The position numbers and the translations under genes were made by a program. 64,000 nucleotides of DNA from Micromonospora marina (GTDB taxonomy: Bacteria; Actinomycetota; Actinomycetes; Mycobacteriales; Micromonosporaceae). The stretch covers positions 62,001 through 126,000 of the forward strand of contig NZ_FMCV01000010.1 of the NCBI RefSeq assembly GCF_900091565.1. The letters are read 5' to 3'. The notes under the pieces are model-generated. The model made no database searches and was not told the origin of the DNA. It saw only the letters and a program-made list of their open reading frames with translations. Shown piece after piece: positions 1-8,421 of this stretch (within the stretch, counting starts at the first letter, position 1; each line of letters starts with the position of its first letter).

Positions 1-57
1 TCCGCGAAACGCACGCCCACATCCTGCCAGCCGCATGTGACATCGGGGTGGATCCGG

Positions 58-90
58 CGGCCCGGCACACCGCACGGATGCGCCGGGCCG
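58..90 (-). terminator. hairpin after small conserved gene
   Basis: A 9-bp perfect GC stem (58-66 with 82-90) with a 15-base loop lies just downstream of the minus-strand gene ending at 95. It has no T-run, as is usual for high-GC terminators. Position is the main support. Confidence 0.45.
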
Positions 91-94
91 ACGG

Positions 95-301
95 TCAGGC
101 CGAGACCGGTTCCTCGATGCGCAGGCCGCGCCCGCGCACGCCCTCAGCGACCCGGGTGAGCAGCGCGTCGAGCGTGACCAGGGCGGCGGAAAGCTCGCCG
201 ATCTGTTCGTTGAGCGTGTCCTCGGACCACGCGGAGACGTCGACGTCCCCCAGAGCACGGACGGCGGCCTGAAGCCGCTCCACCTCGTCGTTCGTACGCA
301 T
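95..301 (-). CDS. small conserved hypothetical protein (68 aa)
   Basis: The protein of 68 aa starts MRTNDEVERLQ and is a helical, acidic small protein with alternating leucines (QAAVRALGDVDV, IGELSAALVTLDALL). This suggests one or two amphipathic helices that could form a coiled coil. I do not recognise a named family. The ATG at 301 is chosen because a TAGCCT -10 box lies exactly 7 bases upstream, so the mRNA is probably leaderless. A longer reading (start 352) would put that promoter inside the coding region. A hairpin follows the stop. Confidence 0.6.
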   Translation of the reverse strand: MRTNDEVERLQAAVRALGDVDVSAWSEDTLNEQIGELSAALVTLDALLTRVAEGVRGRGLRIEEPVSA

Positions 302-308
302 GTTCGAA

Positions 309-314
309 AGGCTA
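309..314 (-). promoter_or_regulatory. -10 box, leaderless start of gene 95-301
   Basis: TAGCCT on the minus strand with a 7-base spacer to the ATG. No Shine-Dalgarno sequence is present. Confidence 0.45.
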
Positions 315-379
315 TAACACCCCGCCCGCCGACACACCACAAACTCCGACATCGGCCCCGAAGTTACGGTTTCGACACC

Positions 380-1744
380 TCAGGCGCGGTTTCCGGCCTC
401 GGCCACCCGGGCCAGCAGCAGCGCCTCGGCCAGGCACACCCGGGCGAACTCGCCCAGGTGCAGGCTCTCGTTCGGCCCGTGCGCCCGCGCGTGCGGGTCC
501 TCCACACCGGTCACCAGGATCGCGGCCCGCGGGAACATCTCCTGGAACGTGGCGATGAACGGGATCGACCCGCCCACCCCGATGTCGACCGGGTCGGCGC
601 CGTCCCAGGCCGTCCGGAACGCCGACCGGGCCGCGTCGAACATCGGCCCGGAGGCGTCGATGACGCAGGGCGCACCGTCGTGCTCGAACGTCACCGACAC
701 CTGCGCGCCCCACGGCGCGTGCCGCTCCAGATGCGCGGTCAGCGCCGCGTACGCCTTCTTCGGGTCGTCGCCCGGCGCCAGCCGTACGCTCAGCTTCGCC
801 TTCGCGGACGGCACCAGCGCGTTCGGGGCCTCGCCGGTGGCCGGCGCGTCCACGCCCAGGATCGCCAGCGCCGGCTTGGTCCAGAGCCGGTCGGTGATCC
901 GCCCGGTGCCGACCAGCGTCGTGCCGTCGACCAGGCCGGCCTCGGCGCGGAACCGGTCCTCCGGATAGTCGACGCTGGCGCCCTCGCGGCCGACCAGCCC
1001 GTCCACCGCGACGTCACCGGCCTCGTCGTGCAGCGTGCCGAGCAGCTTCACCAGCGCGGTGAGCGCGTCGGGCACGGCACCGCCGAACATGCCGCTGTGC
1101 ACCGCGTGGTCGAGCGTGCGCACCTCGACGAAGCAGTTGACGATGCCGCGCAGCGAGGTGGTCAGCGCCGGCACGCCGACGTCCCAGTTGGTGGAGTCGG
1201 CGATCACGATGACGTCCGAGGCCAGGTCGTCGCGGTGGTCGGCGAGCAGCCGCTCCAACGAGTCCGAGCCGTACTCCTCCTCGCCCTCGATGAACAGCAC
1301 CACGCCGACCGGGAGCCGGTCGCCGAACGCCCGCAGCGCGGCGACGTGCGCCATGATGCCGGCCTTGTCGTCGGCGGCGCCCCGGCCGTAGAGGCGGCCG
1401 TCGCGCTCCACCGGCTCGAACGGGTCCGACTCCCACAGCGACAGGTCGCCGACCGGCTGCACGTCGTGGTGCGCGTACAGGAGCACGGTGGGCGCGCCGG
1501 GCGGGGCCGCCTTCGTGCCGATCACCGCGGGCTGGCCGCCGGACCGGACGATCCGCGTGTCGAGGCCGCAGCCGCGCAGCAGCTCCGCCACCGCCTCGGC
1601 GGAACGCTCCACGTGCGAGTGGTCGAAGCCCTCGAAGGCGATGCCCGGGATGCGGACGAGTCGCTCGAGGTCGGCACGGACGCCGGGGAGTTCCCGCTCG
1701 ACGGCGGCCCGGACCTCGGACTCGGAGAGGATCGGAGTGGTCAT
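380..1744 (-). CDS. M20 family metallopeptidase (dipeptidase)
   Basis: A 454-aa zinc hydrolase of the M20/ArgE-DapE-CPG2 family, expected to cleave dipeptides or related amides in the cytoplasm. Visible motifs are the first metal site HHDVQP (His92-x-Asp94), the bridging Asp in RGAADDKAG (about 122-129) and the catalytic/metal glutamates of EGEEEYGS (153-160). A dimerisation domain follows (about 190-340) and the C-terminal metal His is in the AHGPNES stretch. Length is normal for actinobacterial dipeptidases. The ATG has a TACGAT -10 box 7 bases upstream and no SD. The gene is followed by a P-loop kinase gene and is probably transcribed alone. Substrate cannot be read from sequence. Confidence 0.93.
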   Translation of the reverse strand: MTTPILSESEVRAAVERELPGVRADLERLVRIPGIAFEGFDHSHVERSAEAVAELLRGCGLDTRIVRSGGQPAVIGTKAAPPGAPTVLLYAHHDVQPVGDLSLWESDPFEPVERDGRLYGRGAADDKAGIMAHVAALRAFGDRLPVGVVLFIEGEEEYGSDSLERLLADHRDDLASDVIVIADSTNWDVGVPALTTSLRGIVNCFVEVRTLDHAVHSGMFGGAVPDALTALVKLLGTLHDEAGDVAVDGLVGREGASVDYPEDRFRAEAGLVDGTTLVGTGRITDRLWTKPALAILGVDAPATGEAPNALVPSAKAKLSVRLAPGDDPKKAYAALTAHLERHAPWGAQVSVTFEHDGAPCVIDASGPMFDAARSAFRTAWDGADPVDIGVGGSIPFIATFQEMFPRAAILVTGVEDPHARAHGPNESLHLGEFARVCLAEALLLARVAEAGNRA

Positions 1745-1751
1745 GACCGGA

Positions 1752-1757
1752 ATCGTA
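1752..1757 (-). promoter_or_regulatory. -10 box, leaderless start of M20 peptidase
   Basis: TACGAT (minus strand) lies 7 bases before the ATG at 1744. Confidence 0.45.
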
Positions 1758-1765
1758 TGCTTGCC

Positions 1766-2419
1766 TTACACCGTCCCGTCGCCCGAGCCCGATCGCCGCC
1801 CCACCCGCACGTAGTAGCGGTCGCCGTCGTGCGGCAGGTCCGGGGCACCGTCGACCATCAGGTCCACCGCCGCCCCGGTGCCGTCGGCCGCGAAGTGCGC
1901 GAGCTCCCCCGCGTGCCAGCGGCGCAGCTCCGGCAGGATCTGCGCGCCGTCGCGGTCCAGCGCCCGGCGCAACCGAAGCTCGGCCGGCGCGGTGACGAGC
2001 ACCGACAGCGTCAGCTCGGGGCGTACCGCCGCGCGGGCGGCGCTCACCCCCTCGACGATCAGCACCGGTCCGGCCGGCACCGGCACCACCCGGTCCAGGA
2101 AGCGCCCGCGCACCCAGCTGTACCGGCGGTAGCCGCCCGCCCGGCTGGCCCGCAGCGGGCCGAGCACCTGCTCCTCCAGCCGGGTCCAGAACGTGAGCTG
2201 GTCGTCCCAGCCGTCGAGCAGGTCGTCGGTGTGCACGAGCGGCGGACGGACGCCGCCCGCCCGCGCCGCGAGGGCGTCCGCGAGGCGCGCCGCGAACCGG
2301 CTCTTGCCCGCGCCGCTGGGCCCGTCGACTGCGACCAGCCGGGTACGCCCCAACCGCGCCGGCCCGGCCAGCACCCGGCGGGCCAACCCGGCGTACGCCT
2401 CGATCACCGCGACGTTCAC
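1766..2419 (-). CDS. uridine kinase-like P-loop protein
   Basis: A 217-aa protein of the uridine kinase / phosphoribulokinase-like P-loop group. The Walker A motif GPSGAGKS is at residues 33-40, a DD pair (HTDDLLDGWDD) matches the substrate-binding stretch of uridine kinase-like proteins, and VLIVEGVSA around 119-126 matches the Walker B / lid region. It probably phosphorylates a nucleoside or other small alcohol; substrate is inferred only from family. The GTG at 2419 is preferred because a TAGCGT -10 box lies 7 bases upstream (leaderless). The same frame stays open far upstream across cobQ, which is GC-skew artefact. Confidence 0.8.
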   Translation of the reverse strand: MNVAVIEAYAGLARRVLAGPARLGRTRLVAVDGPSGAGKSRFAARLADALAARAGGVRPPLVHTDDLLDGWDDQLTFWTRLEEQVLGPLRASRAGGYRRYSWVRGRFLDRVVPVPAGPVLIVEGVSAARAAVRPELTLSVLVTAPAELRLRRALDRDGAQILPELRRWHAGELAHFAADGTGAAVDLMVDGAPDLPHDGDRYYVRVGRRSGSGDGTV

Positions 2420-2426
2420 CCGACCG

Positions 2427-2432
2427 ACGCTA
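2427..2432 (-). promoter_or_regulatory. -10 box, leaderless start of P-loop kinase
   Basis: TAGCGT (minus strand) with a 7-base spacer to GTG 2419. Confidence 0.45.
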
Positions 2433-2530
2433 ACGTTCCCCCGTCCGCTGGAAACTGCGACCCGGGCGGACCGTTTCGCCGAGCGGCGGCGCGGCGCGCT
2501 GGGCATCATCGGGGGGTGCTCCATGACGTG

Positions 2531-2932
2531 ATGTGTCCGGGCGTCGACGCCCTCCTGGAACAGGCCCGCGCCGGTCTCCGCCGGCTCACCCCGCACGAGA
2601 CCGTCGAGGCGGTCCGTGGCGGCGCGCTGCTGATCGACACGCGTACCGAGGCGCAGCGCCGCGAGGAGGGTGAGCTGCCCGGCGCGATCGTCATCGACCG
2701 CACGGTGCTGGAGTGGCGGCTCGACCCGGCCAGCGCGTGGCGCATCCCCGAGGCCACCGGATACGACCGCGAGGTCATCGTGGTGTGCCGGGAGGGGTAC
2801 AGCTCCAGCCTGGCCGCCGCCAGCCTCCAGACGCTGGGGCTGCGGCAGGCCACCGACATGGTCGGCGGGGTGCAGGGCTGGCGGGAGGCCGGCCTGCCGA
2901 TGTCCGACCGCCCGGCCGACGTGCGCTACTGA
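2531..2932 (+). CDS. rhodanese-like domain protein
   Basis: A single-domain rhodanese of 133 aa, expected to bind or transfer sulfane sulfur through an active-site cysteine. The loop [10 protein letters not shown] gives Cys86 in the CRxGxxS consensus, preceded by [19 protein letters not shown], the typical CH2A segment. The ATG at 2531 has a G-rich stretch about 11 bases upstream; an in-frame GTG at 2516 would add five residues. It is divergent from the kinase gene and its 3' end overlaps the end of cobQ by 7 bases in convergent orientation. Confidence 0.88.
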   Translation: MCPGVDALLEQARAGLRRLTPHETVEAVRGGALLIDTRTEAQRREEGELPGAIVIDRTVLEWRLDPASAWRIPEATGYDREVIVVCREGYSSSLAAASLQTLGLRQATDMVGGVQGWREAGLPMSDRPADVRY

Positions 2933-4509
2933 GCCGGGCCGCCGACCGCCGCTGTCCGGGCGGTGCCCTGCGCCGGTGGCGCGCCGGGTGGCACGAAGGG
3001 CAGTCCCGGGGGTGGGCCGGACTCGATCAGCCGCCACAGCGCGCCGGTGTCGAGGTGCTCCTCCACCAGGTCGCCGAGCAGGTCCAGCGTCCGCTCCCGG
3101 GCCGCCGCGAAGGACGTGTCCGGCGCGACCTTGAAGCCGGTCCGCCCGGCCGTCTCCGCGACCTCGGTCAGGAACCGGCGGCGGAACGCGTCCGAGGAGA
3201 AGGTGCCGTGCCAGTGCGTGCCGTACACGTTGCCGAGGCGCGCGCCCTCGCCGGTGCCGTCGGTGTAGCGCAGCAGCGGCGCGAGGCCCGGGTCGGCGGC
3301 CGAGACCCGGCCGTGGTGGATCTCGTAGCCGTGGACCGGCACGTCGCCGGCGGCGGTGCCCTCGGCCCGGCGGACCGTCTTGCCCGGCTCGAACGTGATC
3401 TCGACGGGCAGCAGCCCGAGGCCGGGTACCGTGCCCCGGCGGCTCTCCACCGCATCGTGGATCGCCCGGCCCAGCATCTGGAAGCCGCCGCAGATACCGA
3501 GCAGCGGCCGTCCGGCGGCGGCGTGCGCCCGGACCGCGTCGGCGAGGCCGGTCTCCCGCAGCCAGGCGAGGTCGGCGACAGTCGACTTGGTGCCGGGGAG
3601 CACCACCAGGTCGGCGGCGGCCAGCTCGGCCGGCTCGACGGTGAGGCGTACCCGCACGCCCGGCTCGGTCGCGAGGGCCTCCACGTCGGTGGCGTTGCTG
3701 ATCCGGGGCAGCCGGACCACTGCGACGTCGAGCCAGTCGGTGCCCCGCGGCGCGGCCGGGCGGCCGAGGACCCGCCCGTACGCGAGCGAGTCCTCCGCGT
3801 CGAGCCACAGGTCCAGCGCCCAGGGCACCACCCCGTACGTCGGGCGGCCGGTGACCCGGCGCAGCATGTCCAGCCCCGGCTGGAGCAGACCCCTGTCGCC
3901 CCGGAACTTGTTGACCACGAACCCGGCCACGAGCGCCTGGTCGGCGGCGTCGAGCAGGGCCACGGTGCCGAACATCGAGGCGAACACGCCGCCCCGGTCG
4001 ATGTCGCCGACCACGATCGTGGGCAGCCCGGCCCGCCGCGCCAGGCCCATGTTGACGTAGTCGCCGTCGCGCAGGTTGATCTCGGCGGGGCTGCCCGCGC
4101 CCTCGCAGATCACCACGTCGTACTCGGAACGCAGCTCGGCCAGCGCCGCGTACGCCGTGGTGGCGAGCCGGGACCGCACCTCGTGGTAGTTGCCGGCGGT
4201 GACCGTGTCGACCGCCTCGCCGAGCAGCACCACCTGGCTGGCGTGGTCGCTGCCCGGCTTGAGCAGAACCGGGTTGAACCGCAGGTCGGCTTCGAGCCCG
4301 CAGGCGGCGGCCTGCATCGCCTGGGCCCGGCCCAGCTCGCCGCCGCGACCGTCCGGGCCGATCACCACGGCGGAGTTGTTCGACATGTTCTGCGCCTTGA
4401 ACGGGGCGACCCGGACACCTCGGCGGCGCAGCCAGCGGCAGATGCCGGCGGTGAGCACGCTCTTGCCGGCGTCGGAGGTGGTGCCGGCCACCAGCAGCCC
4501 GCCGCTCAC
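2926..4509 (-). CDS. cobQ: cobyric acid synthase
   Basis: A 527-aa amidotransferase of adenosylcobalamin synthesis. It amidates the b, d, e and g side chains of adenosylcobyrinic a,c-diamide using glutamine and ATP. The N-terminal dethiobiotin-synthetase-like ATPase domain starts [13 protein letters not shown]; the C-terminal glutamine amidotransferase domain has the nucleophile in [12 protein letters not shown] and the His in [12 protein letters not shown]. Length is normal for CobQ (about 480-530). The start is GTG at 4509, and its GTGA overlaps the stop of the upstream cobD gene, so the two are translationally coupled. Confidence 0.96.
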   Translation of the reverse strand: MSGGLLVAGTTSDAGKSVLTAGICRWLRRRGVRVAPFKAQNMSNNSAVVIGPDGRGGELGRAQAMQAAACGLEADLRFNPVLLKPGSDHASQVVLLGEAVDTVTAGNYHEVRSRLATTAYAALAELRSEYDVVICEGAGSPAEINLRDGDYVNMGLARRAGLPTIVVGDIDRGGVFASMFGTVALLDAADQALVAGFVVNKFRGDRGLLQPGLDMLRRVTGRPTYGVVPWALDLWLDAEDSLAYGRVLGRPAAPRGTDWLDVAVVRLPRISNATDVEALATEPGVRVRLTVEPAELAAADLVVLPGTKSTVADLAWLRETGLADAVRAHAAAGRPLLGICGGFQMLGRAIHDAVESRRGTVPGLGLLPVEITFEPGKTVRRAEGTAAGDVPVHGYEIHHGRVSAADPGLAPLLRYTDGTGEGARLGNVYGTHWHGTFSSDAFRRRFLTEVAETAGRTGFKVAPDTSFAAARERTLDLLGDLVEEHLDTGALWRLIESGPPPGLPFVPPGAPPAQGTARTAAVGGPAQ

Positions 4510-5504
4510 CGCCCGCTCCCCCGGCGGGCTGCACGCGTGAGGACGGCCACCGCGGCCCGCCCGGCGGCCCCGGCCAGGCGGCCGACCGTCAGCGGGTAGA
4601 GCGCGGTCAGGCCGAGCGCGGCCACACCCACCGCGCCGGAGATCCGGGCGGCCCGCTTCAGGTGCCGAGCCTCGGGGCGGGGGCCGTCACCGAGGAAGGG
4701 CCGGGTCTCGGCGCGGCCGAAGTAGACGTTGCGGCCGCCGAGCCGGACGCCGAGTGCGCCCGCCATGGCCGCCTCGCACTGACCGGCGTTCGGGCTCGGG
4801 TGGTCGGCCCGGTCCCGCCGCCACACGTGCCAGGCGGCGGCGCGGTCCCCGTGCGCGACCGGCGCGACGGCCACCGTGAGCAGCCCGGTGAGCCGGGACG
4901 GCACGAGGTTCAGCGCGTCGTCCAGCCGGGCCGCCGGGGTGCCGAAGCGGGCGTACCGGGGTGAGCGGTGGCCGACCATCGCGTCGAGCGTGTTCGCCGC
5001 CCGGTAGCCGAGCAGGCCGGGCAGGCCCGCGACCGCGCCCCAGACCAGTGGGGCGACCACGGCGTCCGAGGTGTTCTCGGCGACCGACTCGACGGTGGCG
5101 CGGGCGAGTTCGGGCTCGTCGAGGGCGGCCGGGTCGCGTCCGCAGAGGTTGCCCAGGCGGGCCCGGGCGGCGGGCAGGTCGGCCCGGCCCAGCGCCCGTG
5201 CCATCACCCGGGACTCGTGCCGCAGCGTCCGCCCGCCCAGCACCGTCCAGGTGCCGGCGGCCACCAGCGCGGCGCGGGCCACCGGACGGCGGCGGGTCGC
5301 CAGCGCGGCGGCGGCCCCGAGCAGGACCGGCGCGCCGACCGCGAGCGCCGTGAACACGGTCCCGGCCGCCCGGTCGGGGCGGTAGAACCGCCGCTCCAGC
5401 GCGCCGGCCGCCGTGCCGAAGCCGGCCACCGGATGCCACCGGCGGGGGTCACCGAGCAGGGCGTCGAGCGCGTAGCCCGCCACCAACCCGCTCGCGTTCG
5501 CCAT
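4506..5504 (-). CDS. cobD: adenosylcobinamide-phosphate synthase (CbiB/CobD type)
   Basis: A multi-pass membrane protein of 332 aa that joins aminopropanol phosphate to cobyric acid in cobalamin synthesis. The N-terminal signature [17 protein letters not shown] and the internal [15 protein letters not shown] and [15 protein letters not shown] segments are characteristic. The ATG at 5504 (MANASG) is preferred over one six codons upstream. It is followed by cobQ with a 4-base overlap. No cobalamin riboswitch is visible in the about 100 bases upstream, which hold a terminator of the preceding gene. Confidence 0.93.
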   Translation of the reverse strand: MANASGLVAGYALDALLGDPRRWHPVAGFGTAAGALERRFYRPDRAAGTVFTALAVGAPVLLGAAAALATRRRPVARAALVAAGTWTVLGGRTLRHESRVMARALGRADLPAARARLGNLCGRDPAALDEPELARATVESVAENTSDAVVAPLVWGAVAGLPGLLGYRAANTLDAMVGHRSPRYARFGTPAARLDDALNLVPSRLTGLLTVAVAPVAHGDRAAAWHVWRRDRADHPSPNAGQCEAAMAGALGVRLGGRNVYFGRAETRPFLGDGPRPEARHLKRAARISGAVGVAALGLTALYPLTVGRLAGAAGRAAVAVLTRAARRGSGR

Positions 5505-5557
5505 GGCGGTCACCTGCCGCACCCGTCACCACCTCCGGCCGGCCAGCCTAGTCGTAC

Positions 5558-5590
5558 CGCGGGGTGGTGACGCGGCGTCACCACCCCGCG
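5558..5590 (-). terminator. strong hairpin between ssb and cobD
   Basis: A 16-bp perfect inverted repeat (5558-5573 with 5575-5590) separates ssb from cobD on the same strand. The innermost pairs must open, giving a small loop. It probably ends ssb transcription, so cobD needs its own promoter or readthrough. Confidence 0.65.
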
Positions 5591-5608
5591 CCCCCGTTTG
5601 ACGAAAGG

Positions 5609-6493
5609 TCAGGCGGGCACCGGGGTACGCCTGCGGCTACGGCGCCCGGATGCGGTCCCGGCGGCGCCGCCCGGACCCGCGCCGCCCGCCTCGCCCTCAC
5701 CCGGTCCGCCGACACCGGGTGCGGTGTCCTCACCCAGCTCGTCGTCCCCGACCGGGACAGGCTCGTCGCCCTCCTCGGGGGACAGCTCGTCGTCCTCGGC
5801 CAGCAGGCCCGGGCCGGCGCCGGACGGACCATCCGCCCGCACGCCCGACGGGCCGCCCGGCAGACCTCCGGACGGGCCGCCGAACGGCGCGTCCCTGCCG
5901 GGAACGGACTCGCCGGGCCGGGTGTCGAACGGGTCGGGCTCGCCCACCCGCTCGACGGTGCCGACCAGCCCGACCCGGCCGCCCGCGTACTCCGGCGGCG
6001 GGAAGTCGTCGTCGAAGGGCCGGCCGTCGAACGTCGCCGGGGCCTGGGCGTCCGGCACCGGCTCGGTGGCCTCGCCGTGCACCCGCTGCTCGGCCTCCGC
6101 GTCCTCGACCGTGCTGGTCGCCGCGCGGGGCTGGTTGCGCAGGAAGCGGGCGCGCCCCCGGGACAGGTCGTGCCCGACGGCGACCGCCTCCAGCTCGTAG
6201 AGCGTGCGGTGGGTGCCCGCCTCGTCGGTCCAGTCCCGCGTGTAGAGGCGCCCGGCGACGATCACCGGGTCACCGACCGCGACCGAGGCGGCCACCCCCT
6301 CGGCGAGGCGGCGCCAGCAGTTGACGCGTACCCGAAGGCTGTTGCCGTCGACCCAGCGGCCACTGTCGCGGTCGAGCCGGCGGGCGGTCGAGGCGACCTT
6401 GAAGTTGGCCACCAGCGTTCCGCTCTGCGTGGTCCGGCGCCACTCCGGCGCGGTCAGCACGTTGCCGACGATCGTCACGTACGTATCGAACAT
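5609..6493 (-). CDS. ssb: single-stranded DNA-binding protein with long tail
   Basis: The 294-aa product has an N-terminal OB fold (about 1-105: FDTYVTIVGNVLTAPEWR, NSLRVRVNCWRRLAEGV, GDPVIVAGRLYTRDW) typical of bacterial SSB. The remaining ~190 residues are Gly/Pro/acidic and low complexity. The canonical acidic tip (DDDIPF-like), which recruits repair and replication partners, is absent: the protein ends in a basic RRSRRRTPVPA. This suggests an SsbB-type paralogue (in Streptomyces SsbB serves chromosome segregation in sporulation) rather than the replication SSB. The ATG at 6493 has a GGGAGGGG ribosome site. Divergent from the HPF-like gene. Confidence 0.85.
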   Translation of the reverse strand: MFDTYVTIVGNVLTAPEWRRTTQSGTLVANFKVASTARRLDRDSGRWVDGNSLRVRVNCWRRLAEGVAASVAVGDPVIVAGRLYTRDWTDEAGTHRTLYELEAVAVGHDLSRGRARFLRNQPRAATSTVEDAEAEQRVHGEATEPVPDAQAPATFDGRPFDDDFPPPEYAGGRVGLVGTVERVGEPDPFDTRPGESVPGRDAPFGGPSGGLPGGPSGVRADGPSGAGPGLLAEDDELSPEEGDEPVPVGDDELGEDTAPGVGGPGEGEAGGAGPGGAAGTASGRRSRRRTPVPA

Positions 6494-6704
6494 CGCCCCT
6501 CCCAGGGATCGGCTTGTCCCGGTGAGCGTCGGCCGGACGCCCGGCCCGGACCACCCGCCGGTCCGGACCTGTGGACGACGAGCCGCGCTGTGGACAACCA
6601 CCCGATCAAGGTCCCGATCTGCTAGGCCGACCGGCCCTACGGTCCTGACCTGCGTCGACGCATGCTCGGGAGGAGCCGACAAGCAGGCGTTCCGGAATCA
6701 CGCC

Positions 6705-6728
6705 GGTTGGGTAAGTACTTGATCAACC
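6705..6728 (+). promoter_or_regulatory. 24-bp dyad upstream of HPF leader
   Basis: GGTTG (6705-6709) and CAACC (6724-6728) flank an AAGTACTT palindrome (6713-6720); all share the same centre. Nine of twelve half-site pairs match. It is AT-rich for this genome and lies 18 bases before the leader ATG, so it is a candidate operator; the factor is unknown. Confidence 0.4.
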
Positions 6729-6746
6729 GAGAGAAAGGGAGCTCCC

Positions 6747-6782
6747 ATGCTTCTCCGAGACGTCCGCGAGGCAGCGCGATGA
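6747..6782 (+). CDS. 11-aa leader ORF overlapping the HPF-like gene
   Basis: ATG at 6747 opens an 11-codon ORF (MLLRDVREAAR) preceded by AAGGGAG about 6 bases upstream. Its TGA overlaps the ATG of the next gene as ATGA (6779-6782). This arrangement suggests translational coupling, with the main gene itself lacking a good SD. Whether the peptide is made is unknown. Confidence 0.4.
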   Translation: MLLRDVREAAR

Positions 6783-7189
6783 GCGCCGTGGCGAATCCCG
6801 CGACCGTGGCCGAGTGCCTGCGGGTCGGCGCCGGGTTCTCCCAGGGCGACCGCAACTGGATCGCCGAGCAGTTCGCGACCCTGGACGCCCGGCTCGCCGG
6901 CTTCCACGCCGACGCCACCGAACTGGAGGTGTCCGTCAAGGATCGCGAAGCCCGGGGCCAGAAGGTGACCCTGGAGTGCTGGATCGCCGGGCGGCAGAAG
7001 ATCGTCACCACCTCGACCGAGGAGGATCTGCACGCCGCGCTCAACGACGTCCGGGACGACCTGCGCCGCAAGCTCAACGACGCGAAGACCCGGCAGGAGC
7101 CGCGCCACAACAAGCACCTGCGCGCCGTCGACCAGCCCGAGGCCGCCCCGTTGCAGGACGCCGAGCGCGAGGACGCCGAAACGGTCTGA
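6779..7189 (+). CDS. HPF/RaiA-like ribosome-associated protein
   Basis: A 136-aa protein resembling the ribosome hibernation factor / sigma-54 modulation fold: LDARLAGFHADATELEVSVKDRE, then QKVTLECWIAGRQKIVTTSTEEDLHAALNDVRDDLRRKLNDAK, which matches the beta-strand/helix pattern in which a conserved helix ends the domain. It lacks the long C-terminal dimerisation domain of long HPF. It probably binds stalled or resting 70S ribosomes. The ATG at 6779 overlaps the stop of a short leader ORF. A repeat of the GGGCCC family follows about 55 bases after the stop. Confidence 0.7.
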   Translation: MSAVANPATVAECLRVGAGFSQGDRNWIAEQFATLDARLAGFHADATELEVSVKDREARGQKVTLECWIAGRQKIVTTSTEEDLHAALNDVRDDLRRKLNDAKTRQEPRHNKHLRAVDQPEAAPLQDAEREDAETV

Positions 7190-7243
7190 AGTCCGGCACG
7201 GCCCGCCCGCCCGGTGCCGGCGGGCGGGCCGACCGCGTCGATT

Positions 7244-7297
7244 GTTAACAGGGGGCCCTTCCTCTACCGGAGGCGTTAACAAGGGCCCCCTCCTTCC
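7244..7297. repeat. GGGCCC-type intergenic repeat, copy 1
   Basis: This copy shares the core CCTCTACCGGAGGCGTTAA, flanked by GTTAAC and GGGGGCCC blocks, with the copies at 43906-43985 and 45453-45507. It has internal inverted symmetry (GTTAAC at both sides, GGGCCC at both sides), so the transcript could fold into a terminator-like hairpin. It lies between the HPF-like gene and the alpha/beta hydrolase. Confidence 0.8.
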
Positions 7298-7328
7298 ACC
7301 GCCCCTACCGCCGGGTAGCGAGGCGGCG

Positions 7329-7334
7329 TACCGT
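7329..7334 (+). promoter_or_regulatory. -10 box, leaderless start of hydrolase
   Basis: TACCGT with a 7-base spacer to GTG 7342. Confidence 0.4.
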
Positions 7335-7341
7335 CGCGGTC

Positions 7342-8358
7342 GTGGAACCGGACGTGCTGGGCACCCCCTACGAGCGGCGGACGATCGACCTGGGCACCGA
7401 CGACGAGGGGCAGGTGGTCGCGACCCTCGTGCGGCGGCGGGCCGACCGCCCGACCGGCCGCGCCGTGCTCTACGTGCACGGCTTCGTCGACTACTTCTTC
7501 CAGACCCACGTGGCCGACTTCTTCGCCGAGCGCGGCTGGGACTTCTACGCGCTCGACCTGCGCAAGTACGGCCGCAGCCTCCTGGCGCACCAGACCCCGA
7601 ACTTCTGCCGTGACCTGAGCGACTACTTCCCCGAGCTGGACGCCGCCGCGGAGATCATCCGTGCCGAGGAGGGCCACGACACCCTGCTCGCCATGGGCCA
7701 CTCGACCGGCGGCCTGATCGTCTCGCTCTGGGCGCACGACCGCCGCGACGCCGGCCTGGTCGACGGCATCGTCCTCAACAGCCCGTTCTTCGACATCAAC
7801 GCACCCTGGATGGTCCGCCGGCCCCTCGCGGCCGCCGTGTCCCGCCTGGGCCGCAGGGCGCCCCAGCGGGTGCTGCCGTTCGGCCTGGGCACCGTGTACG
7901 GCGAGAGCCTGCACGCCGACCACCGGGGCGAGTGGCGGTACGACCTGGCCTGGAAGCCGCTCGCCGGGTTCCCGGTCCGGGCCGGCTGGCTCAACGCGAT
8001 CCGCGCCGGTCAGCGCCGCCTGCGGGCCGGGCTGGACATCCCGGTGCCGGTGCTGCTCGCCTGCTCGACGCGCAGCTTCCGGGGCACGAAGTGGCACGAC
8101 AGCGCCACCGGCGCCGACGCGGTGCTCGACGTCGAGCACATGGTGCGCTGGGCGCCCCGTCTCGGCCGGCACGTCACGCTCGCCCGCTTCGACGGCGGGC
8201 TGCACGACCTCACGCTGTCCAGTCCCGGCGTCCGCGAGAAGGTCTTCACGGAGGTCGGACGGTGGGCGGAGGGGTTCCTCCGCGCCGGGCCGACCGAACC
8301 GGTGCCGACGACACCGCCGGCACCGCGCCGACCGGCCGACGCGACCGCCGAGGGCTGA
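7342..8358 (+). CDS. alpha/beta hydrolase (lysophospholipase-like)
   Basis: A 338-aa cytoplasmic serine hydrolase of the S33 / monoglyceride-lipase-like group. The nucleophile elbow is in AMGHSTGGLI (G-H-S-T-G), the oxyanion region is in AVLYVHGFVDYF, and the catalytic His is probably in DGGLHDLTLS near residue 294. Full-length for the family. The C-terminal 25 residues are Pro/Thr-rich and probably disordered. The start is GTG at 7342 with a TACCGT -10 box 7 bases upstream (leaderless). A substrate such as a lysophospholipid or monoacylglycerol is a family-level guess. Confidence 0.85.
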   Translation: MEPDVLGTPYERRTIDLGTDDEGQVVATLVRRRADRPTGRAVLYVHGFVDYFFQTHVADFFAERGWDFYALDLRKYGRSLLAHQTPNFCRDLSDYFPELDAAAEIIRAEEGHDTLLAMGHSTGGLIVSLWAHDRRDAGLVDGIVLNSPFFDINAPWMVRRPLAAAVSRLGRRAPQRVLPFGLGTVYGESLHADHRGEWRYDLAWKPLAGFPVRAGWLNAIRAGQRRLRAGLDIPVPVLLACSTRSFRGTKWHDSATGADAVLDVEHMVRWAPRLGRHVTLARFDGGLHDLTLSSPGVREKVFTEVGRWAEGFLRAGPTEPVPTTPPAPRRPADATAEG

Positions 8359-8421
8359 GGTCGGCCCGCCCCGCCGCCGGGACGCCCGGCTCAGCCGGCC
8401 GTCCGCCGCCACCGCGCCGGC

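Noticed and set aside
458..2932. 824-codon open frame on the plus strand over the M20 and kinase genes
   Set aside because: Composition is a GC-skew shadow of minus-strand genes; only its end (2531-2932, rhodanese) is real. The same holds for the long frames 1766-4534 and 17781-20864.
5505..5608. Possible cobalamin riboswitch before cobD
   Set aside because: No B12-box sequence; the region holds only the ssb terminator.
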